Notes under the pieces: generated by a model
Database searches by the model: none
The model's input: only the letters and a program-made list of their open reading frames with translations
Told to the model about the DNA's origin: nothing
Made by a program: the position numbers and the translations under genes
Assembly (NCBI GenBank): GCA_029562975.1
Contig: JAKQTR010000038.1
Coordinates: 310,001-374,000, forward strand
DNA length: 64,000 bases
Source: Acidobacteriota bacterium
GTDB taxonomy: Bacteria; Acidobacteriota; Vicinamibacteria; Vicinamibacterales; JAKQTR01
Reading direction: 5' to 3'
Shown here: piece by piece, positions 34,896 to 48,800 of the stretch
Numbering within the stretch: the stretch's first letter is position 1
Layout: each line of letters begins with the position of its first letter

Positions 34896-37329
34896 AGGTC
34901 CGCACCATCGCCGTCCGCCCGTCCGTCTGGAGCGCGATTGCGCCCTCGAGATCCGTCCGGAACACCGGGACTCCCGCCTCCGCGTACCGCGCCAGTACGG
35001 CCTGATGCGGGTGCCCGTACCGGTTGCCCCGGCCGGCGCTGACAATGGCCGCACGGGGTGCGGCGGCGCGCAACAAGGCCCACGAGCTCGACGTGGCGCT
35101 CCCGTGGTGCGGCGCCTGCAGCACTCTGATCGGGGCGGGCGCCAGCACGCGCGCCAGATCGGCCTCAGCCGCGGCCTCGATGTCGCCGGTGAGCACGACC
35201 GAGACGCTCCCCATCCGGACGTCCAGCACGATCGAGTCGTCGTTGCGCACGCGCTGGCGCTCCCAGTCGGGCGGCAACGGATGCAGGATCGAGACCTCGA
35301 CGTCGCCGAACGTGACGGCGTCGCCGCGGCGCACCGCGTGCCAGGCGCTGCCGGCCTGACGCGCGGCGGCCTGCAGCTCCCGCAGCAGCGCCTCGGGCGG
35401 CACGGCGACGCCCTCCCAGATCTCCGGCGGCCGGAAGTCGCGCACGACCGACCCGGCGCCGCCGATATGATCCGCGTCCCCGTGGGTGGCGACCAGGCAG
35501 GTCAGCGCGTGCACGCCTGCCGCCCAGATTGCAGGAGCCACGACGCGCCGCCCGATGTCGAAGTGCCCGCCGCCGGCCCCCCCGGCGTCCACGAGCATCG
35601 CGTGGCCTGACGGGAACCGAACGAGCGTCGCCGCGCCCTGCCCGACGTCCAGGAAGGTCACTTCGAGCGCGCGTGTCCGCGCGAACCTGGTCTGGGGCGC
35701 CGACAGCACCCAGACGGCCGCCGCGACGGCGCACGCGAGGGCGGCTCGGCGTCCCGCTCGCACGGCGCGCGCAGCGGCCCCGCGGCGAACCACCTCGTCT
35801 GAGAGCCGGAGGACGAGGATGACCGCCGCGTAGTAGGCGACGACGGCGGCAAGCGGCGGCGCCGGCAGCCGGACGACGAGCCAGGGGGCTCGTTCGACAA
35901 GCCCGCCGCTCTCCACCAGGGCCCACGCCGCCGCATGCGTGACAGCCCCCAGCGGGGCCGCGAACGTCGGGGCCGCGCAGGCGGCCGCGACGGTGGCCAT
36001 GCCGCCGACCTGCACCACCGTCATCAGCGGGATCGCCGCGAAGTTCAGCAGGAGCCCCGCCGCCGTCACTCTGTGAAACACCATCGCGGCGACCGGGAAC
36101 AGCGCGGCCTCGGCGGCGCACGAGGCCGCGAGGATCCCCGCGGGCGCCCTGGCCCATCGCCACGATGAGGCCAGCGATGGCAGCAGCCGCGGCGTGCCTA
36201 CGAGAATCGCGATTGTCGCCCCATACGTCAGCCAGGCCCCGACGTCGAAGAGCAGCAGGGGATCCAGGACCGCGCTCGCGCCGGCAGAAGCGGCGGCGGC
36301 ATTGAGAGGCCGGGTCCGATGATCGGCGGCGTGGGCGCACAGGTAGATCACCGCCATCTGGGTGGCCCGCATCACCGATGCGCCGCTCCCGACGAGGCCG
36401 GCGTACGCGGCCAGGGCCCCGGCCGCGGCGAGGTTCGAGACGCGGGGGCGCAGTCCGGCGAGCCGGCCGAGACCGAGCAGGACGCTTGCAAGAATCGCGA
36501 CGTTGCCGCCCGAGATCGCCAGCACGTGGTAGGTGCCGGCCTCCTGCAACCGGATCTCGGTCTGGTCGTCCAGGCCCGCGCGGTCGCCGAGCAGAATCGC
36601 CCGCACGATGCCCGCCGAGCGTGCGTCGTAGCCGCCGACGGTCTCGTCGAGGCACCGGCGCACGCGGGCCCGCGCCTCGCTGGCGGCTTCGGCAAGGGCG
36701 CTTCCCTCTCCGGTCACCCGCACGAGCAGCGCGCTCTTCACGACGCCGACGAGCGTGGTGCCGCGGCGGGCCAGCGCGAGTTCCTGGTCCGGCACGCCGG
36801 CGTCGAGGTACCTCGCCGGCCGGCGCAGCTGCGCGGTGACCTCGACCCGCCGGCCCCTGCGCCACGTCCCGACCGCCGACGGCGGCGGCGAGCCCGTGAC
36901 GGTCAGGCTGACACGGCCCGGCGCGCCGGCCGCACGGCCATCCACGCGGACCGTCGCGACATCGACCACGAGCCGGGCGCCGCGCTCCAGCGGCGACGCG
37001 TCGGCTGACAGGGTTCCCGACAGCACGACGGGTTCGGAGAGACCGTCTCGGACCGGACCGGGTTCCCGGCTCGCCGCCAGCGCGGCCCGCAGTGGAGTGT
37101 GCGTGGCCCGATGGGCCGCCGACGATGAGAGAGATGCGCCGCAAAGGAAGCACAGCGCCAGGGCGGACGCCACGAACCCGCGGGCGGCGCCGCGGTGCCA
37201 GCAGCACAGGCAGGCGGTCCAGGCTGCCAGGATCGCCGCGGCGGCCGGGCCGCAGTCAAAGTGCCGGACTGATCCAATCGCGCAGCCCGCCAGGAGCGCG
37301 AGGGCGGGCGGCGCCGACGGGTAGCGCAT
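34834..37329 (-). CDS. comEC: DNA uptake channel ComEC/Rec2 with MBL nuclease-like domain
   Basis: An 831-residue inner-membrane protein for importing single-stranded DNA during natural competence. N-terminal hydrophobic segments lead into an OB-like domain and the competence membrane domain, with the signature LLGDRAGLDDQTEIRLQEAGTYHVLAISGGNVA. A C-terminal metallo-beta-lactamase domain has TFLDVGQGAATLVRFPSG and the metal motif VATHGDADHIGG. Tail residues overlap mazG convergently. The pilT gene in this window could contribute to pilus retraction in DNA uptake; other com genes are not in view. Confidence 0.94.
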   Translation of the reverse strand: MRYPSAPPALALLAGCAIGSVRHFDCGPAAAAILAAWTACLCCWHRGAARGFVASALALCFLCGASLSSSAAHRATHTPLRAALAASREPGPVRDGLSEPVVLSGTLSADASPLERGARLVVDVATVRVDGRAAGAPGRVSLTVTGSPPPSAVGTWRRGRRVEVTAQLRRPARYLDAGVPDQELALARRGTTLVGVVKSALLVRVTGEGSALAEAASEARARVRRCLDETVGGYDARSAGIVRAILLGDRAGLDDQTEIRLQEAGTYHVLAISGGNVAILASVLLGLGRLAGLRPRVSNLAAAGALAAYAGLVGSGASVMRATQMAVIYLCAHAADHRTRPLNAAAASAGASAVLDPLLLFDVGAWLTYGATIAILVGTPRLLPSLASSWRWARAPAGILAASCAAEAALFPVAAMVFHRVTAAGLLLNFAAIPLMTVVQVGGMATVAAACAAPTFAAPLGAVTHAAAWALVESGGLVERAPWLVVRLPAPPLAAVVAYYAAVILVLRLSDEVVRRGAAARAVRAGRRAALACAVAAAVWVLSAPQTRFARTRALEVTFLDVGQGAATLVRFPSGHAMLVDAGGAGGGHFDIGRRVVAPAIWAAGVHALTCLVATHGDADHIGGAGSVVRDFRPPEIWEGVAVPPEALLRELQAAARQAGSAWHAVRRGDAVTFGDVEVSILHPLPPDWERQRVRNDDSIVLDVRMGSVSVVLTGDIEAAAEADLARVLAPAPIRVLQAPHHGSATSSSWALLRAAAPRAAIVSAGRGNRYGHPHQAVLARYAEAGVPVFRTDLEGAIALQTDGRTAMVRTFTGRQVPLRPASAGPDAPPP

Positions 37330-37446
37330 GCGTGCCGGTCACGCAACGAGCGTTCCAGCGGGGACCGGCGCTCCCAGGCGCGCATCCGCGAAGGAAAGGC
37401 CGGCGCCAGTGCGGGCCCCCGGAGAGGGATCGAAGATCCTGCGCGT

Positions 37447-40698
<3,252 letters not shown>

Positions 40699-41829
40699 CT
40701 ACCGGCGCTCCATGGCCTCGGTGAACAGGCCGAACAGATAGTCCGCGTCGTGGGGGCCGGGCGACGCTTCCGGGTGGTACTGGACGCCGAAGGCGGGCTT
40801 CGTGCGATGACGGAAGCCCTCCAGCGTGCCGTCGTAGAGGTTGACGTGCGTCACGACGACGTCCGCCGGCAGCGTGGCCGGGTCCACCGCAAAGCCGTGG
40901 TTCTGCGACGTAATCTCGACGCGCCCGGTCTCGACCTGCTGCACCGGGTGGTTCGTGCCGCGGTGCCCGAACTTCAGCTTGAAGGTCCTCGCACCGACCG
41001 CCAGGCCCAGCAACTGGTGCCCCAGGCAGATGCCGAAGACGGGCGTGCCGTCCGCCACGACCTGGCGGATGTTCTCCACCGCCGACGGCAGCGCGGCGGG
41101 ATCGCCGGGCCCGTTGCTCAGGAAGACACCCGACGGACGCTCGGACAGCAGGACGGCGGCGGGCGTCGACGCCGGATAGACTCGGATGTCGCACCCGTAC
41201 GACGCGAGCCGCCTCAGGATGTTCCACTTCATCCCGAAGTCCCAGGCCGCCACGCGATACCGCCGGGCCGGCGCCCGGAGCGGCTCGCGTCCGTACCCGC
41301 CGGTCCCCGCGGCCGTCCCCTCGACTGGCCAGTCGAACGGGGCGGCGCACGTCACGCCGGACACCAGGTCGGAGCCGGCCATGAGCGGCACGCGTCGCGC
41401 CTGTTCGACGAGATCCGCGGGTCTGGCGTCACCGGTCCCAATGACGCCGCGCATGACCCCAGCCGAGCGCAGCCGGCGGGTCAGCGCGCGGGTGTCGATG
41501 TCGGAGATGGCGACCGTGCCCGCCGAGACGAGGTAGTCCCGCAGCGTGCCCGCAGCCCGCCAGTTGCTCGCGACGAGCGACTCGCGGCGCATGACGAACC
41601 CGGCGACCTGCGGAGCGCGCGACTCGGCGTCTTCCGGCGTGACGCCGTAGTTGCCGATTTCCGGGCAGGTCATGGTGACGATCTGCCCGGCGTAGGACGG
41701 ATCGGTCAGGATCTCCTGATAGCCCGTCAGGCCGGTGTTGAACACGACCTCGCCGGCCGCGATGCCTTCCGCCCCGGCCGCCGTGCCCTCGAACCAGGTG
41801 CCATCTTCGAGCGCAAGAACGGCCCTCAC
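40699..41829 (-). CDS. carA: Carbamoyl-phosphate synthase small (glutaminase) subunit
   Basis: A 376-residue class I glutamine amidotransferase subunit feeding ammonia to CarB. The N-terminal domain has the family phrase [20 protein letters not shown]. The triad is visible: Cys268 in [10 protein letters not shown] and His352/Glu354 in [12 protein letters not shown] 41829 is chosen because the conserved N-terminus ([10 protein letters not shown]) begins there and it overlaps the stop of the upstream pseudokinase gene (GTGA). The frame is open far upstream but reads antisense-like sequence. Confidence 0.96.
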   Translation of the reverse strand: MRAVLALEDGTWFEGTAAGAEGIAAGEVVFNTGLTGYQEILTDPSYAGQIVTMTCPEIGNYGVTPEDAESRAPQVAGFVMRRESLVASNWRAAGTLRDYLVSAGTVAISDIDTRALTRRLRSAGVMRGVIGTGDARPADLVEQARRVPLMAGSDLVSGVTCAAPFDWPVEGTAAGTGGYGREPLRAPARRYRVAAWDFGMKWNILRRLASYGCDIRVYPASTPAAVLLSERPSGVFLSNGPGDPAALPSAVENIRQVVADGTPVFGICLGHQLLGLAVGARTFKLKFGHRGTNHPVQQVETGRVEITSQNHGFAVDPATLPADVVVTHVNLYDGTLEGFRHRTKPAFGVQYHPEASPGPHDADYLFGLFTEAMERR

Positions 41830-44567
41830 CGCGAATTCGTCCTCTCGAGAGGCACCGACACGCGGCGGACCTGCCCGGCCTTGACCGTGATCGTCTCCGC
41901 CCAGGGACGGTAGCCGCCGAGCCTGAGTTCGATTTTGTGGAGGCCGGTCCGGATCGGCGTGATGGTGACAGGCGTCACCCCGTAGTCGCGCCCGCCGACG
42001 CGGACCCGCGCCCCAGCCGGCTGTGTCTCGACGACGAGCGTCTGCCGGCCGGAAGCTGCAGGCGTCGTCTCGGCGCGCTCCGGCTCCCCCGGCTGCCGCG
42101 CCGGAGCCGCCGCGAGCGGCCGCAGGTCGAATGTCAGCCGCACCGCAGGCTCCTCGCGGCTCAACGTCACGCGCTTCTCCTGGGCCTCGTACCCGGGGCG
42201 CGTCACCCGTACGCTGTGCGGCCCGAACGGCACGCGAGCGAGGTTGCGCGGCGTGAGGCCTTCGCGCCGCCCATCGACGTACACGTTCGCGGGCCGACCG
42301 GAGGCGACGACGACAATCGTGCCCATGCCGGCAGACGGCGCGGAGCCCGGCGGCGATGCCGAGCTGGCGGCCGGCGCGGAAGCCGGAGGGGCAGCTGCCG
42401 CTCCGTCCCGCCTGCCGCCGCCCGACAGCCCGTGATTGACGTCGGCGGGCGTGGCGGCCTCTGGCTCTGGAACGCGAGCCTCGGGCGAAGCCAGTGCGCG
42501 AGCAGCCGGCGTTTCGACACGACCCGCGCCAGTCCGGGCCGAGGCGACGGCAGCGCTGGCCGCCGGCCGCGGACTGGGCGAAGAGGACGGACGCCCGCCA
42601 AGCCAATACCCCAGCATCAGGCCCGCTGCGAGTCCCGCCGCGAGCCCAGCGGCGAGACCCGCGGCGAACGGCAGCCTGCGCCGCTCGCGACTCGCTCCAG
42701 ACCACTCCATCTCGAAGGGCGGCCGCTCCGCCGGCCGGAGCGGTTCACTCGGCGCGTCGAAAACGCTCGACGGAGCCGTCATGGCTCGAGCCGGTTCACC
42801 GTCGCCGGTGCCGGCCGGATCCGGAATCCGGATCGGAGCCCTGCGCCGCAGGCTCGCGGGCCGGGACTCGACCGGTTCTCCGGCCGGCTGCGCGCCGTCG
42901 AGAACGGCAGCCATCCCCAACGCCGCTGGCTCGGGTGGTGGGAGCGCGAGATCCAGACCAGCCAGATCGACGGAAAACATGCTCGCCGGCGTCTCGCTCT
43001 CAAAGCTGTTCAGCTCGGCGGCGTCCAGGGAAAAACCCTCGGCTGAGAACCCGAGCTGCTCCGCCAGATCCCCGGATGGCGGGCTCGAAACGGCGTCTGC
43101 CTGGGCCTCGGCGGATTGAGGTGGCGCCAAAGCCGACGCCTCGCCGGGCCCCGGTGTCAGGCCGATCATCGCCTCGGGCACCGAGTCCGCCGGCTCCATT
43201 GCCTCAATGGCCGCGGCAGAAGCCGCCTCGGCGAGCAGGACGGGCGCGCCAAGCCCGGGAGCCGCCGCCATGTCGCCCTGAGAAGACGGCGCGCCGCCGG
43301 CCGGGGTATCGCCAGGCTCCGGCGACGCAGAAGCCCCAGCGGCCACCGGCTCGGCGACGCATTCGGCCGAGGCCACCGATTCGTCAGCCGCGGACCGTGC
43401 CGCCTGCCCGGTTGGGGCCGAAGCCCCTTCAGCCACAGCGACCGCCCTGCCGTCGACCGGCTCAACCGGTTCAGGCGGTGCGTCCGTCCGCGCAGACGTC
43501 CCAGGGCTTGCCGGGGGAGAAGAGCCGGCGTGGATCGTCGACCGAAGCGTCGCCGCCGGCGTGATTCGCCTGCCCGCAGGCGGCGGGAGCGGTTTCTTCG
43601 CAGGCGCCGCACGCTCCTCTCCCGTCGGCGGGGCGAGGGCGGGATCCAGCGGCTCGTCCAGTCCCGGCAGCTTCGGCGGCCGGCTCCTGGCCCTTCGCTG
43701 ACGCGAGCCGTCCTGGCGAACCCGGAGGTCGCCGGACCCGATGCTCTCGGAAAGCGCCTTGGCGAAGGCCTCGGCGAACTCCCTCGCGCGGGACGGCCGG
43801 CGGCCGGGCTCGGGATCCATCGCGAACTCGATGGCCTCACGCAGGGCAACCGGGTTCTGGACGCGGACCTCCGTCAGCCCTGGCAGCGCGTAATCGGCGC
43901 CCGGCAGCACGCGCCGTCCGGTCAGCACTTCATAGGCGATCGCGCCCAGCGAGTAGATGTCGGCGCACGCTCCCCACTCGTCGCCCGATTCCCGTTCGGG
44001 AGCGACGTACGGACGCCTGATGGGCCCGTGCAGGCCGACGCGCTCCAGGGCCTGAGCGACGCCGAGCCCCGTGACGTGCGTCTCGCCTGGCGTTACGAGG
44101 ACGTCCCGGGGATGGAGCGACCCGTGGAACACGCCTGCGTCGGCGGCGGCATCGAGGGCGTCGGCCACGTGCGTGACGAGGCGGATGGCGTCGCTGGCCG
44201 GAGCAGGGCCGTACTGCCGGATAGCGGCGTCCAGCGACTCCCCGGCCACGTAGGGGACCGCCAGGTAGGGCACGGAGTCCTCGACGCCCGCTGCCACTGG
44301 CGCCGGAATGCAGGCATGGCGCAACTCCAAGCCGGCGAGCCGCTTGAGCTGCGCGGCCAGCTGCGCGGCCTGTTCGGGCGTCAGGTCCAGCGAGAACGCC
44401 TTCACGGCGAGCAGGCGCCCCCCGTCCGCTTCGCGCGCGCGGAAGACGGGCCCAAGGACGCCGGCCCCGATCTGGTGCAGGACTTTGAGCGGTCCGAACG
44501 CAGGTGGCGGAGTGTACGAAGATCCTGGCGTCAAGTTCTCACGCTGGTCCGCGGCCGATGCTAGCAT
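41826..44567 (-). CDS. Membrane pseudokinase with C-terminal PEGA domains, coupled to carA
   Basis: A 913-residue protein (917 if the GTG at 44579 is used). A kinase-like domain covers about residues 25-280: the glycine loop is GAGVLG and the ATP lysine is kept (LAVKAF, Lys56), but HRD reads HGS (148-150) and DFG reads GLG (167-169), so phosphotransfer is unlikely. A long Pro/Ala/Glu-rich linker follows, then one membrane segment built on AAGL repeats ([20 protein letters not shown]). Two PEGA repeats lie at the end ([19 protein letters not shown] and [19 protein letters not shown]). The layout parallels the protein at 1999-6276. Its stop overlaps the carA start by 4 nt, which is odd for a signalling protein. 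Confidence 0.8.
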   Translation of the reverse strand: MLASAADQRENLTPGSSYTPPPAFGPLKVLHQIGAGVLGPVFRAREADGGRLLAVKAFSLDLTPEQAAQLAAQLKRLAGLELRHACIPAPVAAGVEDSVPYLAVPYVAGESLDAAIRQYGPAPASDAIRLVTHVADALDAAADAGVFHGSLHPRDVLVTPGETHVTGLGVAQALERVGLHGPIRRPYVAPERESGDEWGACADIYSLGAIAYEVLTGRRVLPGADYALPGLTEVRVQNPVALREAIEFAMDPEPGRRPSRAREFAEAFAKALSESIGSGDLRVRQDGSRQRRARSRPPKLPGLDEPLDPALAPPTGEERAAPAKKPLPPPAGRRITPAATLRSTIHAGSSPPASPGTSARTDAPPEPVEPVDGRAVAVAEGASAPTGQAARSAADESVASAECVAEPVAAGASASPEPGDTPAGGAPSSQGDMAAAPGLGAPVLLAEAASAAAIEAMEPADSVPEAMIGLTPGPGEASALAPPQSAEAQADAVSSPPSGDLAEQLGFSAEGFSLDAAELNSFESETPASMFSVDLAGLDLALPPPEPAALGMAAVLDGAQPAGEPVESRPASLRRRAPIRIPDPAGTGDGEPARAMTAPSSVFDAPSEPLRPAERPPFEMEWSGASRERRRLPFAAGLAAGLAAGLAAGLMLGYWLGGRPSSSPSPRPAASAAVASARTGAGRVETPAARALASPEARVPEPEAATPADVNHGLSGGGRRDGAAAAPPASAPAASSASPPGSAPSAGMGTIVVVASGRPANVYVDGRREGLTPRNLARVPFGPHSVRVTRPGYEAQEKRVTLSREEPAVRLTFDLRPLAAAPARQPGEPERAETTPAASGRQTLVVETQPAGARVRVGGRDYGVTPVTITPIRTGLHKIELRLGGYRPWAETITVKAGQVRRVSVPLERTNSR

Positions 44568-44625
44568 GGAACATCCCACGCATCAAACGCCTGGACGCGC
44601 GCGTTACACGACGCCGATGCGTGGC

Positions 44626-44655
44626 TTGACACCGCGCTGATGGTTCGGCGAGAGT
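44626..44655 (+). promoter_or_regulatory. Candidate promoter for bshC
   Basis: A perfect TTGACA (44626-44631), an 18-nt spacer and a poor GAGAGT (44650-44655) precede the GTG at 44665 by 9 nt. The leader would be very short. Confidence 0.35.
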
Positions 44656-44664
44656 AGCTCTCCG

Positions 44665-46320
44665 GTGAGTGCACACCCGGTGACCTCGGAGTCCGCTGCC
44701 GGCGGGATCTGCGTCGGACTGGATCGCCTTCCCGGATTCCGCCGCCTGGCGGCCGACTACGCCGCGTCGCCGCACGCGCTGTCGCCGTTCTTCGAGGGGC
44801 ATCCTGCCGACGCTGACGCTTGGCGCAACGCCATCCGGCGGACGCTCGCATGTCCCAGGGAACGAGACGCTCTCGCCGACATCATCGCGGCCCAGCAGCG
44901 GCACCGCGGCGCGCCGCCCGCCGCCGTCGAAGCCGCCGAACGGCTCCGCCGCCCCGGCTCGGTGGCCATCGTCACCGGACAGCAGGCCGGCTTGTTCGGC
45001 GGACCGCTGCTCACGCTGCTCAAGGCCGTGACGGCGCTCAAGCTGGCCAGGCGGGTCGAAGCCGACCACGGCACGCCGGCGGTCCCCGTCTTCTGGATCG
45101 AGGCCGATGATCACGACTGGGAAGAGGTCGCGTCCTGTGCCGTAATTGGCGCCGACAACCGGCTGCAGACAATCGAGGCGGCGCCTCCGCCGGGCGCGGG
45201 TCGGTGTCCGGTCGGGAGCCTGCGGCTGGCTGAGGAGATTGGCATCGCGGTCGACCGGCTGACGTCCGCTCTGCCGCGCACGGAGTTCACTGAGGCCCTG
45301 CTCGATGAGATCCGCGCGGCGTACCGGCCCGGAGCGAGCCCCGCCGACGCCTTCGGGCGGCTCGTCGAACACGCGCTGGGCGACGAGGGCCTCGCCGTCT
45401 TCGACGCGTCGGACCCTCGGGCCAAGCCCCTCGCTCGCCGGATCTTCGCCCGGGAGGCGGGCGAGCCCGGCCGCACGGCCGAGCTGGCAGGAGAGGCCGG
45501 AGTCCGGCTGGAAGCGATGGGCTACCACGCTCAGGTCACGATGCGGCCGAACAGCCTGGCGCTCTTTGCGCTGGCCGGAGGCCGGCTGTCGATGCGGATC
45601 GACGGCGACGCGCTCCTCGTCGGCGAGGGCCTCGCGCCAGCCCGCAACGTGCTCGCCGAGATCGACGCGAACCCTGCGGCGTTCAGCCCGAACGTGCTCC
45701 TGCGCCCGATCGTCCAGGACGCGATCTTCCCGACCGCGGCCTACGTCGCCGGGCCGAACGAACTCGCGTATCACGCGCAACTGGGGCGCGTCTACGAGCA
45801 CTTCGCCGTGCCGCGGCCGCTGGTGGCGCTCCGCCTCTCGGCGACCGTGCTGGAGGCGTCCGGCCTGCGGTTCCTGGCCAGGCACGGCATCGCCTTCGAG
45901 GCCCTCGCCGCACAGGACGACCGCGTGCTGAACGGCCTGCTCGAGTCGGCGCTCCCTCCGGAGGTCGAGTCCGCGCACCAGGCGGCGCTCCTCTCGGTGG
46001 AAACGAGCATGCGACGGCTCGCCGAGGCGCTGCCGTCGGTCGACTCCACGCTGCACGGCGCTGCCGTGTCGTCGCTGGGCCGGATGGTCCACGAGCTGCG
46101 CGGCCTCAGAGAGAAGACCCTGCAGGCGGCGAAACGAAACGACGACGTGCTGAGGCGGCAGTTCGCCCGCGTCAGGGCGCAGGCCTTCCCGGCTGGCCAG
46201 CTCCAGGAGCGCGTCGTCGCCTGGGTGTGGTTCCTGAACCGGCACGGCCGCGGCCTTCTCCGGCATCTGCTGGACGGCCTGCCTCTCGATCCCGTGTGCC
46301 ATTGGGTTTCCTCGGGGTAG
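44665..46320 (+). CDS. bshC: Bacillithiol biosynthesis cysteine-adding enzyme
   Basis: A 551-residue BshC protein, which adds cysteine to glucosaminyl-malate to complete the low-molecular-weight thiol bacillithiol. The Rossmann-like core has the family motifs VAIVTGQQAGLFGGPLLTLL and VFWIEADDHDWEEV, and the C-terminal coiled-coil region is present (MVHELRGLREKTLQAAKR). Length matches the family. The start is GTG with no strong ribosome binding site. bshA and bshB are not in the window. The gene sits 18 bp before the PBP gene. Confidence 0.93.
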   Translation: MSAHPVTSESAAGGICVGLDRLPGFRRLAADYAASPHALSPFFEGHPADADAWRNAIRRTLACPRERDALADIIAAQQRHRGAPPAAVEAAERLRRPGSVAIVTGQQAGLFGGPLLTLLKAVTALKLARRVEADHGTPAVPVFWIEADDHDWEEVASCAVIGADNRLQTIEAAPPPGAGRCPVGSLRLAEEIGIAVDRLTSALPRTEFTEALLDEIRAAYRPGASPADAFGRLVEHALGDEGLAVFDASDPRAKPLARRIFAREAGEPGRTAELAGEAGVRLEAMGYHAQVTMRPNSLALFALAGGRLSMRIDGDALLVGEGLAPARNVLAEIDANPAAFSPNVLLRPIVQDAIFPTAAYVAGPNELAYHAQLGRVYEHFAVPRPLVALRLSATVLEASGLRFLARHGIAFEALAAQDDRVLNGLLESALPPEVESAHQAALLSVETSMRRLAEALPSVDSTLHGAAVSSLGRMVHELRGLREKTLQAAKRNDDVLRRQFARVRAQAFPAGQLQERVVAWVWFLNRHGRGLLRHLLDGLPLDPVCHWVSSG

Positions 46321-46338
46321 CATCGAAAGACCGATCGC

Positions 46339-48690
46339 ATGCCGACGCCAGATCCTTCGCGTCAGGGGCCCCGGCTGCCCGCCCCGCCCGGCCCTCCGCG
46401 GCGCCGGCGGCGCCGTGCGGTCGTGGCGGCGCTGCTGGGGGTTCCGCTCCTGATGCTCGCGGGCGTCACCGCTTACTACTACGCGACCTTCGCCCCGATC
46501 GTCGACGAGCGGCTCAACGGGGAGCGCGTCAAGGCGCTCCCACGGGTCTTCGCCCGGCCCCTCGAGTTCCGGCGCGGGCAGTGGATCTCGATGGACGAGT
46601 TCGCCGAGCGGTTGAACATGCTCGGCTACGCGGAGCGCCCCGGCGCGGCTCAGCCGGGCGAGTTCTTCCGAGGAGCCGGGACGCTCACACTGGTGGCACG
46701 GGGCGGCGACCTGCCCGGGCGGACGCTCAAGTTCCACCTTGAAGCCCTCAGCCGCGGCGCCCCGGTGGACGCGGATGGCCGGCCGGTCCCCGTCTCTGCC
46801 ATCGTCCGAATCGAGTCCGGGGACGGCGAGGATCTCGATCGGGTCCGGCTCGACGCGCCCCTCCTGACGACGCTCATCACGACCAGCCGCCAGAAGCGCA
46901 GACGGGTCGCCCTCTCGCTCATTCCGCCGCACATGGCGCACGCGATACTGGCCATCGAAGATCGGCGGTTCTACCGCCATCCCGGCATCGATCCGATCCG
47001 GATTGCGGGCGCCATCCGCACGAACCTCAGCGGAAAGCACCCGTACCTGGAAGGCGCGAGCACGATTACGCAGCAGCTCGTGAAGAACTTCTTCCTCACC
47101 CCGGAGAAGTCCTACCGGCGCAAGATCCAGGAGCAGCTGCTGGCAATGGTGCTCGAGACGCGCGCCTCGAAGGACGAGATCCTCGAACTGTACCTGAACG
47201 AGGTCTACCTCGGGCAGCGCGGATCGTACGCGGTGCACGGCGTCGCCCAGGCGGCGCGGATGTTCTTCGGCAAGGACGTCACGAACCTCACGCTGGCTGA
47301 AGCCGCGACCATCGCCGGCGTCATTCAGACGCCGTACCGTCACTCGCCGTTCTCGTCGCCGGACCGCTCCCGCGAGCGGCGCAACGTGGTGCTGAAGGCG
47401 ATGGCCGATCAGGGCTTCGTCACGCGGGAGGCCGCCGAGCAGGCCAGCCGGGAGCCGCTGCAGACCGTCGCGCGCGCGCTCGACACGGAGGCCCCCTATT
47501 TCGTCGATCTCCTCGGCCAGGTGCTGGCCGACGACTACCCCGGCATGCTCGAAGGCCCCGAGGGCGTGGACATCCACGCCACCCTCGACGTGAACCTGCA
47601 GCGCGCCGCGCAGGACGCGGTGCGGGCGGGCATGGTGCAGGTCGACGCGCAGCTGGCCAGGAAGGGCGTGAAAGCCCTTGCGCAGGTCGCGCTGATCGCC
47701 GTCGAGCCCCGCACCGGCGAGATCCTCGCCTATGTCGGAGGGCGCTCGTACAACCAGTCGCAGTTCAACCGGGCCGTCAGCGCAAGACGGCAGCCGGGCT
47801 CGGTGTTCAAGCCTTTCGTCTACCTCGCCGCCTTTGAAGCCGCCGCGCAGGAAGGCCGCACGGACCTCACGCCGGCCACCGTCGTGGCCGACGAGCAGAC
47901 GACGTTCGCCTACGACGACCAGACGTGGACGCCGAGGAACTACGAGGACGAGTACGACGGCGTCATCACCCTGCGCCGGGCCCTGGCGAACTCGCGGAAC
48001 GTGGCCACCGTGCGCGTGGCCGAGTCGGTGGGCTTCGACACCGTGGCGGCGCTCTGGCGGCGCGTCGGGACCAGCACGGCGCCGAGGGCGTACCCGTCGA
48101 TCGCCCTGGGGGTCTTCGAGGCCACGCCTCTGGAGATCGTCAAGGCCTACTCGATTTTCCCGAATCTCGGCGAGACCCGCCCGCCGAAGGCCATCATCGG
48201 CCTGGAGCGCCGCGGAGCGGCCGTCCCGCTTCGCGAGGCGCAGCCGGTCCGCGTGGCCCGCGCCGACACGACCTATCTCGTGACCAGCCTGATGCGGAGC
48301 GTGATCAACGAGGGCACCGGCGCCAGCGCGCGCGCCATGGGCTTCACCCACGACGCCGCCGGCAAGACCGGCACGACGAACGATCTGCGCGACGCCTGGT
48401 TCGTCGGGTTCACTCCCGACCTCCTGACGGCGGTCTGGGTGGGCTTCGACGACAACCAGCCGCTGGGAATGAGCGGGTCGGCTGCGGCCCTTCCCATCTG
48501 GACCCGGTTCATGCGGGCGGCCCTCGGCGGCCGTCCCAACCTGACGTTCCAGGCTCCCGCGGGAATCGCGTTTGCCGACATCGATCGCGACACGGGCGCC
48601 CTGGCGCAGCCCGCGTGCCCGAGGGTCCTGCGCGAGGCATTCCTCGCCGGCACCGAGCCAACCCTTCCCTGCGAGCTGCACCGGTTCTAG
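46339..48690 (+). CDS. Class A penicillin-binding protein (PBP1b-like)
   Basis: A 783-residue bifunctional peptidoglycan synthase. A basic N-terminus and one membrane anchor (about 27-50) precede a small domain resembling the UB2H domain of PBP1b (RVFARPLEFRRGQWISMDEF). The GT51 glycosyltransferase has catalytic Glu207 in AIEDRRFYRHPG, GASTITQQLVKNFFL and EILELYLNEVYLG. The transpeptidase has Ser488-x-x-Lys491 (PGSVFKPF), Ser552-x-Asn554 (NSRN) and Lys676-Thr-Gly-Thr. All catalytic motifs are intact. It probably shares transcription with bshC, 18 bp upstream. Confidence 0.95.
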   Translation: MPTPDPSRQGPRLPAPPGPPRRRRRRAVVAALLGVPLLMLAGVTAYYYATFAPIVDERLNGERVKALPRVFARPLEFRRGQWISMDEFAERLNMLGYAERPGAAQPGEFFRGAGTLTLVARGGDLPGRTLKFHLEALSRGAPVDADGRPVPVSAIVRIESGDGEDLDRVRLDAPLLTTLITTSRQKRRRVALSLIPPHMAHAILAIEDRRFYRHPGIDPIRIAGAIRTNLSGKHPYLEGASTITQQLVKNFFLTPEKSYRRKIQEQLLAMVLETRASKDEILELYLNEVYLGQRGSYAVHGVAQAARMFFGKDVTNLTLAEAATIAGVIQTPYRHSPFSSPDRSRERRNVVLKAMADQGFVTREAAEQASREPLQTVARALDTEAPYFVDLLGQVLADDYPGMLEGPEGVDIHATLDVNLQRAAQDAVRAGMVQVDAQLARKGVKALAQVALIAVEPRTGEILAYVGGRSYNQSQFNRAVSARRQPGSVFKPFVYLAAFEAAAQEGRTDLTPATVVADEQTTFAYDDQTWTPRNYEDEYDGVITLRRALANSRNVATVRVAESVGFDTVAALWRRVGTSTAPRAYPSIALGVFEATPLEIVKAYSIFPNLGETRPPKAIIGLERRGAAVPLREAQPVRVARADTTYLVTSLMRSVINEGTGASARAMGFTHDAAGKTGTTNDLRDAWFVGFTPDLLTAVWVGFDDNQPLGMSGSAAALPIWTRFMRAALGGRPNLTFQAPAGIAFADIDRDTGALAQPACPRVLREAFLAGTEPTLPCELHRF

Positions 48691-48765
48691 CGGCTGTTCT
48701 TCTCGCCCGGCTCCGCCGCCCCGCCCGTCTCGAGCGCGCTGCGGCTCACGCAGGCCGGAGGGGAC

Positions 48766-48780
48766 CCCGAATCCGGGATT
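48766..48780. repeat. Short copy of the intergenic repeat upstream of xdhC
   Basis: CCCGAATCCGGGATT is a partial, inverted-repeat-like version of the GGGGTTCGGGATT element and lies 8 nt before the TATAAT box of xdhC. Confidence 0.4.
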
Positions 48781-48788
48781 CCCAGCCC

Positions 48789-48794
48789 TATAAT
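48789..48794 (+). promoter_or_regulatory. Consensus -10 box for xdhC, leaderless
   Basis: A perfect TATAAT ends 6 nt before the ATG at 48801, so transcription should start at or next to the A of the start codon. No Shine-Dalgarno sequence fits. Confidence 0.5.
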
Positions 48795-48800
48795 GCACCT

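Noticed and set aside
44539-48798. 1419-codon minus-strand open frame
   Set aside because: Antisense to bshC and the penicillin-binding protein gene, which are certain; shadow of high GC.
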